Origin: Methanothrix sp.
GTDB taxonomy: Archaea > Halobacteriota > Methanosarcinia > Methanotrichales > Methanotrichaceae
Length of the DNA: 7,191 nt
Direction: 5' to 3'
Assembly (NCBI GenBank): GCA_028688175.1
Contig: JAQTYS010000134.1
Span: 1-7,191 of the forward strand
Under the pieces are notes generated by a model. It was given only the letters and a program-made list of their open reading frames with translations. It did no database searches and was not told where the DNA came from. Below are positions 1 to 6,106 of this stretch, piece by piece; position 1 is the first letter of the stretch, and each line of letters starts with the position of its first letter. The position numbers were made by a program, and so were the translations under genes.

Positions 1-980
1 GCTGGCTGTTCATCCAAGAGAAGAAAGAGCCTCTGAGCAGCAGCTCTCGTCTGGGAGAGCTGCTTGGAGACCTCCACCACGGATGTTATGCAAGCAAAGA
101 CACTTGCCGCCAGGATCATGGAAATTGGCAGAAAGCTTGCCGAAAGGGAATTCTGGCGGACCAGAATGCTGGCGCAAAGTAAAACTGCAAAAATTCCTGC
201 CGAGACAATGCTGGCGCTCGCCGCACTTTGCAGCCCGATGTTGCACGCCTGCCTGGCCTGCAAGCCCAGCAGAGCCTCACTGTCCCTGGAGAGCTCTTCC
301 TGGCATCGCTCACTGTAGCCGAAAGAAAGAATTTCCCTCATTCCCTGCATGCTGTCCAGCACCTGGGAGTTGAGATATGCCAGTTTTGCCCTCAGTCTTT
401 CTCCCAGAACAAATCCCAGTCGGAAGGCAAGCTCTGGCATAAGTATGAGCAAGATGAGAAATATCAGCAAAACCCCTGCCAGTTGCAGGTTGATAGCCGC
501 CAGGGCGGCAAGGGCAAGAAGTGGGACGATAAAAGCCACTGTAGCCGGTCCGGCAGTGTGAGCGAAGAAGAGCTCCAGCATCTCTACATCCGAGACTGCG
601 GTGCTGACCAGATCACCTGTGCGCCGCCCGATGAGTCTTGCCGGGGCCAAGGGCTCAATCGCCCTGTAAAGTTCATCTCTCAGGCTAACCAAGATGCGGA
701 AAGCTGCTACATGAGATAGATAGGGACCCAGGTAACCGAAGGTCCCTCTGGCCAGGCCGAGGATGATCATGCCCGCAGCATAAGGATAAAGCTCGATTGT
801 TGCCTTGCCGGCAACGGCCTGGGAAAAGAGTGCTGCGCCAAGAACGGCAACGCCAATGCCCGAGAACTGTCTTAGGATCTCGGAAAGGACGGCCAGGCTC
901 ATCAGGCCCAGATGTGGCCGGATAGGATGCAGCAGCCGGCGAAGCTGTGACTTGGCATCAAAAAGACCTCCCATCATCAT
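1..980 (-). CDS. cydC: CydC-like ABC exporter half-transporter, C-terminal part outside window
   Basis: The reverse strand is open from the ATG at 980-978 to the window edge: 326 codons plus two bases, no stop. This is the transmembrane domain of a type I ABC exporter; the ATPase domain expected after residue ~330 lies off-window. Hydrophobic stretches fall near residues 24-55, 64-90, 142-182 and 252-300. The segment at ~84-123 (SHVAAFRILVSLRDELYR, then PLAPARLIGRRTGDL), with SDVEMLELFF at 130-139, matches the CydC pattern of the bacterial CydDC cysteine/glutathione or heme transporter. Its stop-start overlap (TAATG) with the CydD-like gene indicates one transcript, coupled translation and a heterodimeric product in the cytoplasmic membrane. 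Three consecutive ATG codons open the gene (980-972). GGAGG at 988-984 is only 3 nt from the first, 6 nt from the second and 9 nt from the third, so the second or third may be the true start. The transported substrate is not determined by sequence. Confidence 0.8.
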   Translation of the reverse strand, partial: MMMGGLFDAKSQLRRLLHPIRPHLGLMSLAVLSEILRQFSGIGVAVLGAALFSQAVAGKATIELYPYAAGMIILGLARGTFGYLGPYLSHVAAFRILVSLRDELYRAIEPLAPARLIGRRTGDLVSTAVSDVEMLELFFAHTAGPATVAFIVPLLALAALAAINLQLAGVLLIFLILLILMPELAFRLGFVLGERLRAKLAYLNSQVLDSMQGMREILSFGYSERCQEELSRDSEALLGLQARQACNIGLQSAASASIVSAGIFAVLLCASILVRQNSLSASFLPISMILAASVFACITSVVEVSKQLSQTRAAAQRLFLLLDEQP

Positions 981-2743
981 TAGCCTCCGCCCATCTCTGC
1001 ATTGTCGTCGTCTCTTTCCAGGCACAAAGCCGCCACCAAGCGGGCATAAATCCCTTTTTTGGCCAGCAGCTCCTCATGGGTGCCAAATTCTGCTATGCCT
1101 CCTTTTTCCATAACCAGAATGCAATCGGCCTTTCTAACTGTGCTAAGCCGGTGGGCGATGATTACTACTGTGCGCCGGGATTGCAGGCGGCCTAACGCCT
1201 TTCGTATAGCTTCTTCATTCTCAGCATCGATATTGGAGGTCGGTTCATCCAGGAGAAGAATGGGCGCGTCTTTGAGCAGAGCGCGGGCGATGGCGATTCT
1301 CTGCCGCTCGCCACCGCTAAGGCGGATAGCGCGCTCTCCAATAACCGTCTGGTAACCCTGGGGCAGCGCTGAAATAAATTCGTGGGCATTGGCAGCTTTT
1401 GACGCTCGAATCAGCTCCTCATGGCTGGCGTCGGGTTTGCCCAGGCACAGATTTTTCTCCACGGTATCGTTGAAGAGGTAGGCTTCCTGGGCTACCAAGG
1501 CCATCTGAGAGCGCAGGAATTGCAGAGGAAGACTGCGAACATCATAGCCACCCAGAAGCACTCTGCCCTTTTGCGGATCATGGAAGCGGAAGAGAAGATC
1601 GATCACCGTGCTCTTGCCTGCTCCCGTTGCCCCGACAATTGCTACCGTGGTTCCCGGCATCACCATAAAGGAGATATTCTGCAGCACTGGCCTCTCTTTG
1701 TGGTAGGCGAAGTTCACGCCCTGAAACTCAATGCTCGGGTTTAATGCAGGGGGAGCTATAGCAGAAGTCTCCCGGACACTGGGTTTTTGGTCCAGAATAT
1801 CGAAGATAGCGCTTGCCGTTCTCTTTCCCAGCAGGCTGTAGTGATGATAGAGCAGAAGATGGCTGACATGCTCATAGAAGAGAGAGCCCAGCAGCAGGAC
1901 CATGACCAGCTTATCCATCTGCAAGCTGCCCTGGCTAAGGCGAAAAGAGGCGATGATCAAGGTCATGGAGTATCCCAAAACTGGGACGACCTCGGAGACG
2001 AAGCTCGCCCCGAAGTAGAGCCGCAAGCTTTGCACCAATGCCCTCTCCAGGTTCGTGGATCTATTGTGCAGCTCTCGCCCCCGGATTTCTGTCTGATGAA
2101 AGAGTTTAAGGGTGGTCAGGCCCTGCAAGCTCTCGGCAAAGTAGGCGGAAAGCTCCCGGTATGCCTCCCATGCTCTTCTGCCCACTTTCCACTCCTCCAG
2201 GTTGGTGAAGATCAAGAGGGAGATGGGGACCAGGGGAACAAAGGCCATGAGGACAAGGGCGGAGATGAAGTCGACATAGAGTGCAAACCACAGGAAGAGC
2301 AGAACGGGCATTACCAGGCAGAGGGTGATGTAAGGAATGTACAGCCCCACATAGGTTTCCAGTGCTTCGACTCCATCAACAATCGTGGTGGTCAGAGAGC
2401 CGGTATTATGTAGCTCAATAAAAGAGGGACCTAAATCTAAAAGATGATGGTTGAGTCTTTTTCGTATGGCGCTCTTGACCAGGGCGGCAGAGCGCTGGGA
2501 AGTAATGTCTCTGGAAGCTTCGGCCAGAGCTCGCAGGATCATGGCCGCCAGCATTCCCAAGAAGAGATCAAACATGGAGAAAAGGGCGCGTCCGTCATAT
2601 ACGCCCACGATTATTCGGCCTGCCAGAAACAAAAGTAGGATGTTGGCCAGAGATCCCATCAAGCCGGAAAAGAAGGTAAGGGCAATCCAGCGCCTGGCAC
2701 TGGGAGCAAACTGCAGGATCCTTTTATCAATTAAGCCTTGCAT
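980..2743 (-). CDS. cydD: CydD-like ABC exporter, fused permease and ATPase
   Basis: The 587-residue protein is a full half-transporter. The membrane domain spans roughly residues 15-310, and the nucleotide-binding domain ~338-575. Visible ATPase motifs are Walker A GATGAGKS (371-378), Q-loop Q419, signature LSGGERQ (475-481), Walker B ILLLDE (495-500) and H-loop H531, so the ATP site looks intact. The start (DKRILQFAPSARRW) and the segment LGPSFIELHNTGSL...DGVEALETYVGLYIP (104-137) are characteristic of CydD rather than of generic MsbA-type exporters. In bacteria CydDC is needed for cytochrome bd assembly and has been assigned thiol export or heme transport; the archaeal substrate is unknown. 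It is the first gene of a two-gene operon, with its stop overlapping the next start by one base. No strong Shine-Dalgarno precedes ATG 2743; only AGAGA-type purines are seen. No cydAB genes occur in the window. Confidence 0.85.
   Translation of the reverse strand: MQGLIDKRILQFAPSARRWIALTFFSGLMGSLANILLLFLAGRIIVGVYDGRALFSMFDLFLGMLAAMILRALAEASRDITSQRSAALVKSAIRKRLNHHLLDLGPSFIELHNTGSLTTTIVDGVEALETYVGLYIPYITLCLVMPVLLFLWFALYVDFISALVLMAFVPLVPISLLIFTNLEEWKVGRRAWEAYRELSAYFAESLQGLTTLKLFHQTEIRGRELHNRSTNLERALVQSLRLYFGASFVSEVVPVLGYSMTLIIASFRLSQGSLQMDKLVMVLLLGSLFYEHVSHLLLYHHYSLLGKRTASAIFDILDQKPSVRETSAIAPPALNPSIEFQGVNFAYHKERPVLQNISFMVMPGTTVAIVGATGAGKSTVIDLLFRFHDPQKGRVLLGGYDVRSLPLQFLRSQMALVAQEAYLFNDTVEKNLCLGKPDASHEELIRASKAANAHEFISALPQGYQTVIGERAIRLSGGERQRIAIARALLKDAPILLLDEPTSNIDAENEEAIRKALGRLQSRRTVVIIAHRLSTVRKADCILVMEKGGIAEFGTHEELLAKKGIYARLVAALCLERDDDNAEMGGG
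984..988 (-). promoter_or_regulatory. Ribosome binding site of the CydC-like gene, inside the CydD-like 3' end
   Basis: GGAGG on the minus strand lies within the last glycine codons of the upstream gene. Spacing is 3, 6 and 9 nt to the three successive ATG codons, which argues for initiation at 977 or 974 rather than 980. This placement supports translational coupling. Confidence 0.55.
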
Positions 2744-2805
2744 AGTCTATCTCTTCTCTGCCGCAGCCCTTTATCTAAGGTACGGAATTGCTCACAGCAT
2801 CATAC

Positions 2806-2815
2806 TTATTAATAA
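2806..2815. repeat. 10-bp perfect palindrome TTATTAATAA
   Basis: TTATTAATAA equals its own reverse complement and lies close to the predicted start of the cydDC-like transcript. It could be a small operator, but AT-rich palindromes of this size also arise by chance. Confidence 0.25.
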
Positions 2816-2831
2816 ATCTATCGCAAGAAAT

Positions 2832-2839
2832 AATATAAA
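2832..2839 (-). promoter_or_regulatory. Candidate TATA box for the cydDC-like operon
   Basis: On the minus strand TTTATATT is a good archaeal TATA match. A start ~25 nt downstream would give a leader of about 65 nt before ATG 2743. A weaker alternative, TAGATAAA (about 2777-2770), would give an almost leaderless transcript. The same AT block read on the plus strand (TATAAATT, 2834-2841) could also serve a rightward transcript starting near 2860. Confidence 0.4.
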
Positions 2840-2859
2840 TTAATCGTATTAGCTTAATC

Positions 2860-2934
2860 TCAGAGACGGCGACGGAATCATCCATGATAAACAGGTGTAA
2901 AGGAGCAATCATGGGTGAGGAGAAATGTCTCTGA
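2860..2934 (+). other. Long imperfect hairpin with a ribosome site in its loop (candidate RNA element)
   Basis: The outer arms TCAGAGAC (2860-2867) and GTCTCTGA (2927-2934) pair perfectly over 8 bp. The inner arms TCATCCATGAT (2878-2888) and ATCATGGGTGA (2908-2918) pair over 11 bp with a single U-G wobble. Between them is a purine-rich internal loop (2868-2877 against 2919-2926). The 19-nt apical loop carries AGGAG (2901-2905). An ATG at 2911-2913 inside the inner stem opens a 7-codon reading frame (MGEEKCL) ending at TGA 2934. A plus-strand TATA-like block (2834-2841) would place a transcript start near 2860. It might be a small RNA, a leader or a DNA operator; which one cannot be told from sequence alone. 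Confidence 0.35.
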
Positions 2935-2950
2935 TCCAAAGCACCTCCCT

Positions 2951-2997
2951 GCCAGTAATGGCCAATACTAGCACTTCACCATTAAAGCATATTTTTT
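2951..2997 (+). terminator. Small GUAA-loop hairpin and T6 run (possible terminator)
   Basis: GCCA (2951-2954) and TGGC (2959-2962) close a GUAA tetraloop of GNRA type. After an unstructured stretch comes a run of six T (2992-2997). If a rightward transcript begins near 2860, this T-run is the first plausible archaeal oligo-U termination site, giving an RNA of about 140 nt. The evidence is weak. Confidence 0.2.
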
Positions 2998-3002
2998 AAA
3001 AA

Positions 3003-3017
3003 TTAGTAATATTTATT
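3003..3017 (+). promoter_or_regulatory. AT-rich motif shared upstream of both binding-protein genes (copy 1)
   Basis: TTAGTAATATTTATT here matches TTAGTAATAATTTATT at 4577-4592 with one inserted A. Both lie just upstream of a TATA-like box and at similar distances from the start codon (125 and 132 nt). It could be a common regulator site or simply a retained part of the duplicated promoter. Confidence 0.35.
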
Positions 3018-3027
3018 ATCGAAAAGC

Positions 3028-3035
3028 TTATAAAT
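3028..3035 (+). promoter_or_regulatory. Candidate TATA box of the first binding-protein gene
   Basis: TTATAAAT would place transcription start near 3057, giving a ~70-nt leader. A second TATA-like site (TTTATAAC, about 3066-3073) would give a ~30-nt leader. The choice is unresolved. Confidence 0.4.
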
Positions 3036-3094
3036 TTTTAGCCTTTTATGCATATCAATTATGGATTTATAACATAAATGCAGCAAGCTTTCAG

Positions 3095-3123
3095 TATGCT
3101 TAGCCGGCATAAGGAGACGAGGT
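3095..3123 (+). promoter_or_regulatory. Leader hairpin and ribosome binding site of the first binding-protein gene
   Basis: TATGC (3095-3099) pairs with GCATA (3107-3111) around a 7-nt loop. AGGAG follows at 3112-3116, 11 nt before ATG 3128. A second anti-16S match, GAGGT (3119-3123), sits 4 nt before the start. Together they support the chosen ATG. Confidence 0.45.
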
Positions 3124-3127
3124 AAAA

Positions 3128-4504
3128 ATGAGAATAAATCTATCCCCAATAGCCATCCTGGTGCTCTGCGCCCTTGCGCTGCCCATAGCATCAGGATCTG
3201 CCCCTGTACTGCACATCTTTGGCAATGCCAACATGGATGCAGTCGTTGATCAGTCGGACGAAGCTTTCCTAAGCGCCATAATCGAGGGAAAAGAAAAATC
3301 AAGCGAACTGGCCGATGCCAATTTCGACGGCAAGGTTGACTCCCAAGATATATCCCAAGTGGAGCAGATCATTAACGGAACTGAGAAGAACCTCACTATC
3401 CTGGACGGCAACAATTTGCCCATCACCATTAAAAAACCGGTGGAACGAATTGTAGCAGAGTACCTGGACAATGCCGATCTGATGCAGATCCTCAAGAAGA
3501 CGGACAAGGTAGTGGGCGTAGACCTGGCCGTGGCCAAATCCCCGGCAGAGTTTCCGAAGCTGTCCAAGCAAACAAGCGTGGGAGCCATGCATAAGGAGCC
3601 GGACTACGAGAAGGTTCTGAGCCTTAATCCGGATATCCTTCTAGTCTTTTCCAACGTAACCGAGGAGAAGAAGAAGAACCTGCCCGGAGTTTGCGTGCTC
3701 TTTGCCGGCCTTTACTATCCCGATCTGCTCAATCCGGAGACATCTGCGTTCACAGATGCCGTGCGCAAGCTGGGATACGTTCTGGATGCCAGACCGGAAG
3801 CGGAAGAATATATTCAGTGGCATATAGATTCGCTCAACAAATTAATGGAAACGACAGGGAAGATCCCAGATAGCGAGAAGCCGACAGTTCTGGTGGCTGC
3901 CTATCCGGAAGCTGACGAGAAGACCATATTCACCTTTGCCAAGATCGACACCCTAAGCAGCATGGTGGAGTTAGCTGGGGGAAAGACCGTGGCTGCCAAC
4001 CTCCCTGACTTTATAAAGTCTACCTATAGAATCGAGGTGGATCCGGAGTGGTTGCTGCAGGAAGATCCAGATTATATTGTCCTTTTAGTAGTTGCTACAA
4101 CCTACAGCGGACTGGTGCTTGATCCGCCCAGCGGATATGATGCAGATAATGCCACAGGAATGAAGCAGGCGCTGGAGGCCTTTATGAACCGTCCGGAGTA
4201 TGCCAATCTCACTGCCGTTCGAAACGGCCATGTCTACATCGTGAGCGGCAACATGAGAAATGATGCCAGCAAGGGCCTCATCGGTGCTGCTTACCTGGCC
4301 AAGATCTTCCATCCCGACAAGGTAAAGCTCGATCCCGAGGATCTGCACCAAGAGTATATGCAAAAGTTCCTGGGGCTGGACTACGACCTGGACTTGCATG
4401 GCGTTTTCATCTATCCGCCGCTAATCGAAGGCCAGGGCAAGCTGGAAGGTGTGCCGGATAGCTATTACGATATGGCAGTAAAGAACATAGCTGCGGGAGC
4501 ATAA
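3128..4504 (+). CDS. Secreted dockerin-fused substrate-binding protein (Fe/cobalamin/heme type), copy 1
   Basis: The 458-residue protein begins with a signal peptide (~1-24, likely cut after SGSA). Next come two dockerin-type calcium loops: N33/N35/D37/D44 and D63/N65/D67/D74, the second with the canonical DxNxDG start. From ~88 on it reads as a class III (TroA/FepB/BtuF-like) binding protein: LTILDGNNLPITI, PVERIVAEY, DKVVGVD, PDILLVFSN and FAGLYYP in the N-lobe, DTLSSMVELAGG and RPEYANLTAVRNGHVYIV in the C-lobe. Such proteins capture iron chelates, cobalamin or heme outside the membrane and hand them to a BtuCD-type importer. No lipobox is seen (Cys14 lies in the hydrophobic core, preceded by Leu) and there is no C-terminal membrane anchor, so surface attachment might depend on the dockerin-like domain. 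No permease or ATPase gene is adjacent. Its ligand cannot be read from sequence. It is a paralogue of the next gene. Confidence 0.88.
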   Translation: MRINLSPIAILVLCALALPIASGSAPVLHIFGNANMDAVVDQSDEAFLSAIIEGKEKSSELADANFDGKVDSQDISQVEQIINGTEKNLTILDGNNLPITIKKPVERIVAEYLDNADLMQILKKTDKVVGVDLAVAKSPAEFPKLSKQTSVGAMHKEPDYEKVLSLNPDILLVFSNVTEEKKKNLPGVCVLFAGLYYPDLLNPETSAFTDAVRKLGYVLDARPEAEEYIQWHIDSLNKLMETTGKIPDSEKPTVLVAAYPEADEKTIFTFAKIDTLSSMVELAGGKTVAANLPDFIKSTYRIEVDPEWLLQEDPDYIVLLVVATTYSGLVLDPPSGYDADNATGMKQALEAFMNRPEYANLTAVRNGHVYIVSGNMRNDASKGLIGAAYLAKIFHPDKVKLDPEDLHQEYMQKFLGLDYDLDLHGVFIYPPLIEGQGKLEGVPDSYYDMAVKNIAAGA

Positions 4505-4548
4505 GAAGGCAGGTGGTAAAACAAACCACCTGGCCCATTAAACCCCTT
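4262..4548 (+). repeat. 3' homology tract, copy 1 (pairs with 5819-6106)
   Basis: With a constant offset of 1557 nt through the stop codons, this tract is close to the one at 5819-6106. I count four differences over 4295-4472 (at 4357, 4358, 4363 and 4438), including unbroken matches of 62 and 74 nt. Similarity continues past the stop through the 3' hairpin and then fades. Upstream, the two genes are clearly more diverged, also at synonymous sites. Confidence 0.85.
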
Positions 4549-4550
4549 TC
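4510..4550 (+). terminator. 3' hairpin of copy 1, possible terminator or 3' UTR element
   Basis: CAGGTGGT (4510-4517) pairs perfectly with ACCACCTG (4525-4532) around AAAACAA, six nt after the stop codon. A pyrimidine tract ACCCCTTTC follows at ~4542-4550. The T-run is weak for a terminator, so an RNA-stability or processing role is possible. The hairpin has a counterpart after copy 2. Confidence 0.5.
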
Positions 4551-4576
4551 ACCCAGATTCTTCCTTTTTAGGATAG

Positions 4577-4592
4577 TTAGTAATAATTTATT
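4577..4592 (+). promoter_or_regulatory. AT-rich motif shared upstream of both binding-protein genes (copy 2)
   Basis: TTAGTAATAATTTATT is the counterpart of the motif at 3003-3017. It precedes the TATA candidate by 14 nt (10 nt in copy 1). Confidence 0.35.
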
Positions 4593-4606
4593 TGATTTAG
4601 TTATGA

Positions 4607-4614
4607 TTATATAG
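4607..4614 (+). promoter_or_regulatory. Candidate TATA box of the second binding-protein gene
   Basis: TTATATAG would place transcription start near 4636 and give a leader of about 70 nt. Its presence, with the hairpin ending copy 1, suggests the two paralogues are transcribed separately rather than as one operon. Confidence 0.45.
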
Positions 4615-4694
4615 TAAAATGCTCTAGAGAAAGATGCTGCTGTTGAAGGCCGCCCACCCATTTGCAGTTGCATAGCGGGCTGCCCTTCTCGCAG

Positions 4695-4700
4695 AAGGAG
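4695..4700 (+). promoter_or_regulatory. Ribosome binding site of the second binding-protein gene
   Basis: AAGGAG ends 8 nt before ATG 4709, a good spacing that fixes the start. The octamer AAGGAGAC is shared with the leader of copy 1 (3111-3118). Confidence 0.6.
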
Positions 4701-4708
4701 ACTATTAG

Positions 4709-6061
4709 ATGAGATACCCGATAACGATAATGCTGGGACTTTGCTTTTTAATGCTGCAGGCCTCAGCCGGAGATTACGTCTTGCACATCTTTGGCAATGC
4801 CAATATGGATGACACCATCAATGAAAAGGACATAGATTATCTTAAAGAGATAATAACCGGAACAATCAATACTACAATACTCTCTGATGCCAATTATGAC
4901 GGCAAAGTCGATGAAAAGGACATAACCCAGGTGGAGAAGATAATAGATGATTCGCAGGATAATCTGACCATCCTGGACGGCAATGGAAAACCGGTCACCG
5001 TCAGGCTGCCAGTGGAAAGAGCCATAGTTGAGCATCTTGACAATTCCGAGATGATGATGATCCTCAAGCGGACCGATCAGGTGGTGGGTGTGGATCTGGC
5101 TATGTCCAAATCAGAGAAGGAGTTTCCGCAGCTGGTCAAAAAGACAAGCGTGCCTGGCTTTTCTCCCGTCAAGGATCCTGATTATGAGCTGGCTTTGAGC
5201 CTGAAGCCTGATCTCTTGCTCACCTTCTCCAACAATACAGCCGAGAAGGTGGAGATGATGCTGGGAGTACCAGTGGTCTTTGCCGGTCTTTACTATCCCG
5301 ACCTGATCAATCCAGAGACTTCATCGTTCACTGATGCGGTGCATAAACTGGGCTACATCTTGAAGGCAAGAGAGAATGCAGAGGAGTACATCAATTGGCA
5401 CATAAACAAGATTGATGAGATCAAGTCTTTTACAAAGAGCATGCCTGAGGAAGAAAAGCCCAGAGTACTTATTGCCTCCCTGCCTAAAGAGGGAGATAAA
5501 TCAATCTTCACCTATGCCAAGATCGACACTTTGAGCCAGATGGTCACATTGGCCGGTGGCAGGAGCATCGCTGAGGATTTGCCCGCATACTTACAATCAA
5601 CTTACAGGGTTGAGGTAGATCCGGAATGGGCCATAGAAAATGATCCGGATTATATAATATTTATCACCATCGTACTCACTCCACCCATAGGATACGACTC
5701 GGATGATATCACAGGTATTTCGAAGGCTCTTGATGCCTTCAAGAGTAGGCCGGAATATGCCAACCTCACCGCCGTTCGAAACAACCATGTCTATATCATC
5801 AACGGAAATTTGAGAAATGATGCCAGCAAGGGCCTTATCGGTGCAGCCTATCTGGCCAAGATCTTCCATCCCGACAAGGTAAAGCTCGATCCCGAGGATC
5901 TGCACCAAGAGTACTTGCAGAAGTTCCTGGGGCTGGACTACGACCTGGACTTGCATGGCGTTTTCATCTATCCGCCGCTAATCGAAGGCCAGGGTAAGCT
6001 GGAAGGTGTGCCGGATAGCTATTACGATACGGCGGCAAAGAACATAGCCGCGGGAGCATAA
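4709..6061 (+). CDS. Secreted dockerin-fused substrate-binding protein (Fe/cobalamin/heme type), copy 2
   Basis: The 450-residue protein has the same order of parts as the preceding gene. A signal peptide (~1-20, cut near ASA/GD) is followed by two dockerin-type loops (N30/N32/D34/D41 and D60/N62/D64/D71). From ~86 on comes a class III binding protein with PVERAIVEHLD, DQVVGVD, PDLLLTFSN, FAGLYYPDL and YANLTAVRNNHVYII. It would bind a metal chelate or corrinoid/heme-like ligand at the cell surface. Against copy 1 it has two extra residues near 149-157 and lacks seven residues where Y315-D330 replaces Y316-D338, next to a predicted C-lobe strand, so ligand choice may differ. The last ~75 residues are nearly the same in both. 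No lipobox, membrane anchor or adjacent importer genes are seen. Its own TATA candidate and ribosome site suggest independent expression. Confidence 0.88.
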   Translation: MRYPITIMLGLCFLMLQASAGDYVLHIFGNANMDDTINEKDIDYLKEIITGTINTTILSDANYDGKVDEKDITQVEKIIDDSQDNLTILDGNGKPVTVRLPVERAIVEHLDNSEMMMILKRTDQVVGVDLAMSKSEKEFPQLVKKTSVPGFSPVKDPDYELALSLKPDLLLTFSNNTAEKVEMMLGVPVVFAGLYYPDLINPETSSFTDAVHKLGYILKARENAEEYINWHINKIDEIKSFTKSMPEEEKPRVLIASLPKEGDKSIFTYAKIDTLSQMVTLAGGRSIAEDLPAYLQSTYRVEVDPEWAIENDPDYIIFITIVLTPPIGYDSDDITGISKALDAFKSRPEYANLTAVRNNHVYIINGNLRNDASKGLIGAAYLAKIFHPDKVKLDPEDLHQEYLQKFLGLDYDLDLHGVFIYPPLIEGQGKLEGVPDSYYDTAAKNIAAGA

Positions 6062-6106
6062 GAAGGCAGGCGGGAAAGCAAACCGCTTGGCTCCATTGAA
6101 CCCTTT
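5819..6106 (+). repeat. 3' homology tract, copy 2 (pairs with 4262-4548)
   Basis: Partner of the tract in copy 1, covering the last ~240 coding bases, the stop codon and the 3' hairpin. Runs of 62 and 74 matching bases span many synonymous positions, which points to recent gene conversion or to selection on the nucleotide sequence. Confidence 0.85.

Noticed and set aside
228..719. 163-codon plus-strand reading frame
   Set aside because: It lies antisense to the CydC-like membrane domain, whose frame is open throughout with strong family features. The plus-strand product shows no recognisable domain.
1787..2413. 208-codon plus-strand reading frame
   Set aside because: It is antisense to the CydD-like gene. 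Its Gln/Gly/Asp-rich product is typical of the reverse of a hydrophobic coding region.
3003..3302. 99-codon minus-strand frame over the first binding-protein promoter
   Set aside because: It overlaps the signal peptide region of a well-supported gene, has no sensible ribosome site, and its product resembles no family.
4407..4673. 88-codon minus-strand frame between the paralogues
   Set aside because: It overlaps the conserved 3' end of copy 1 and the AT-rich promoter of copy 2, and is not repeated in the matching region after copy 2.
3128..6061. Reading the two binding-protein genes as cellulosome components
   Set aside because: No carbohydrate-active domain is present. The rest of each protein is a class III binding protein, so only the dockerin-like module is shared with cellulosomal enzymes.
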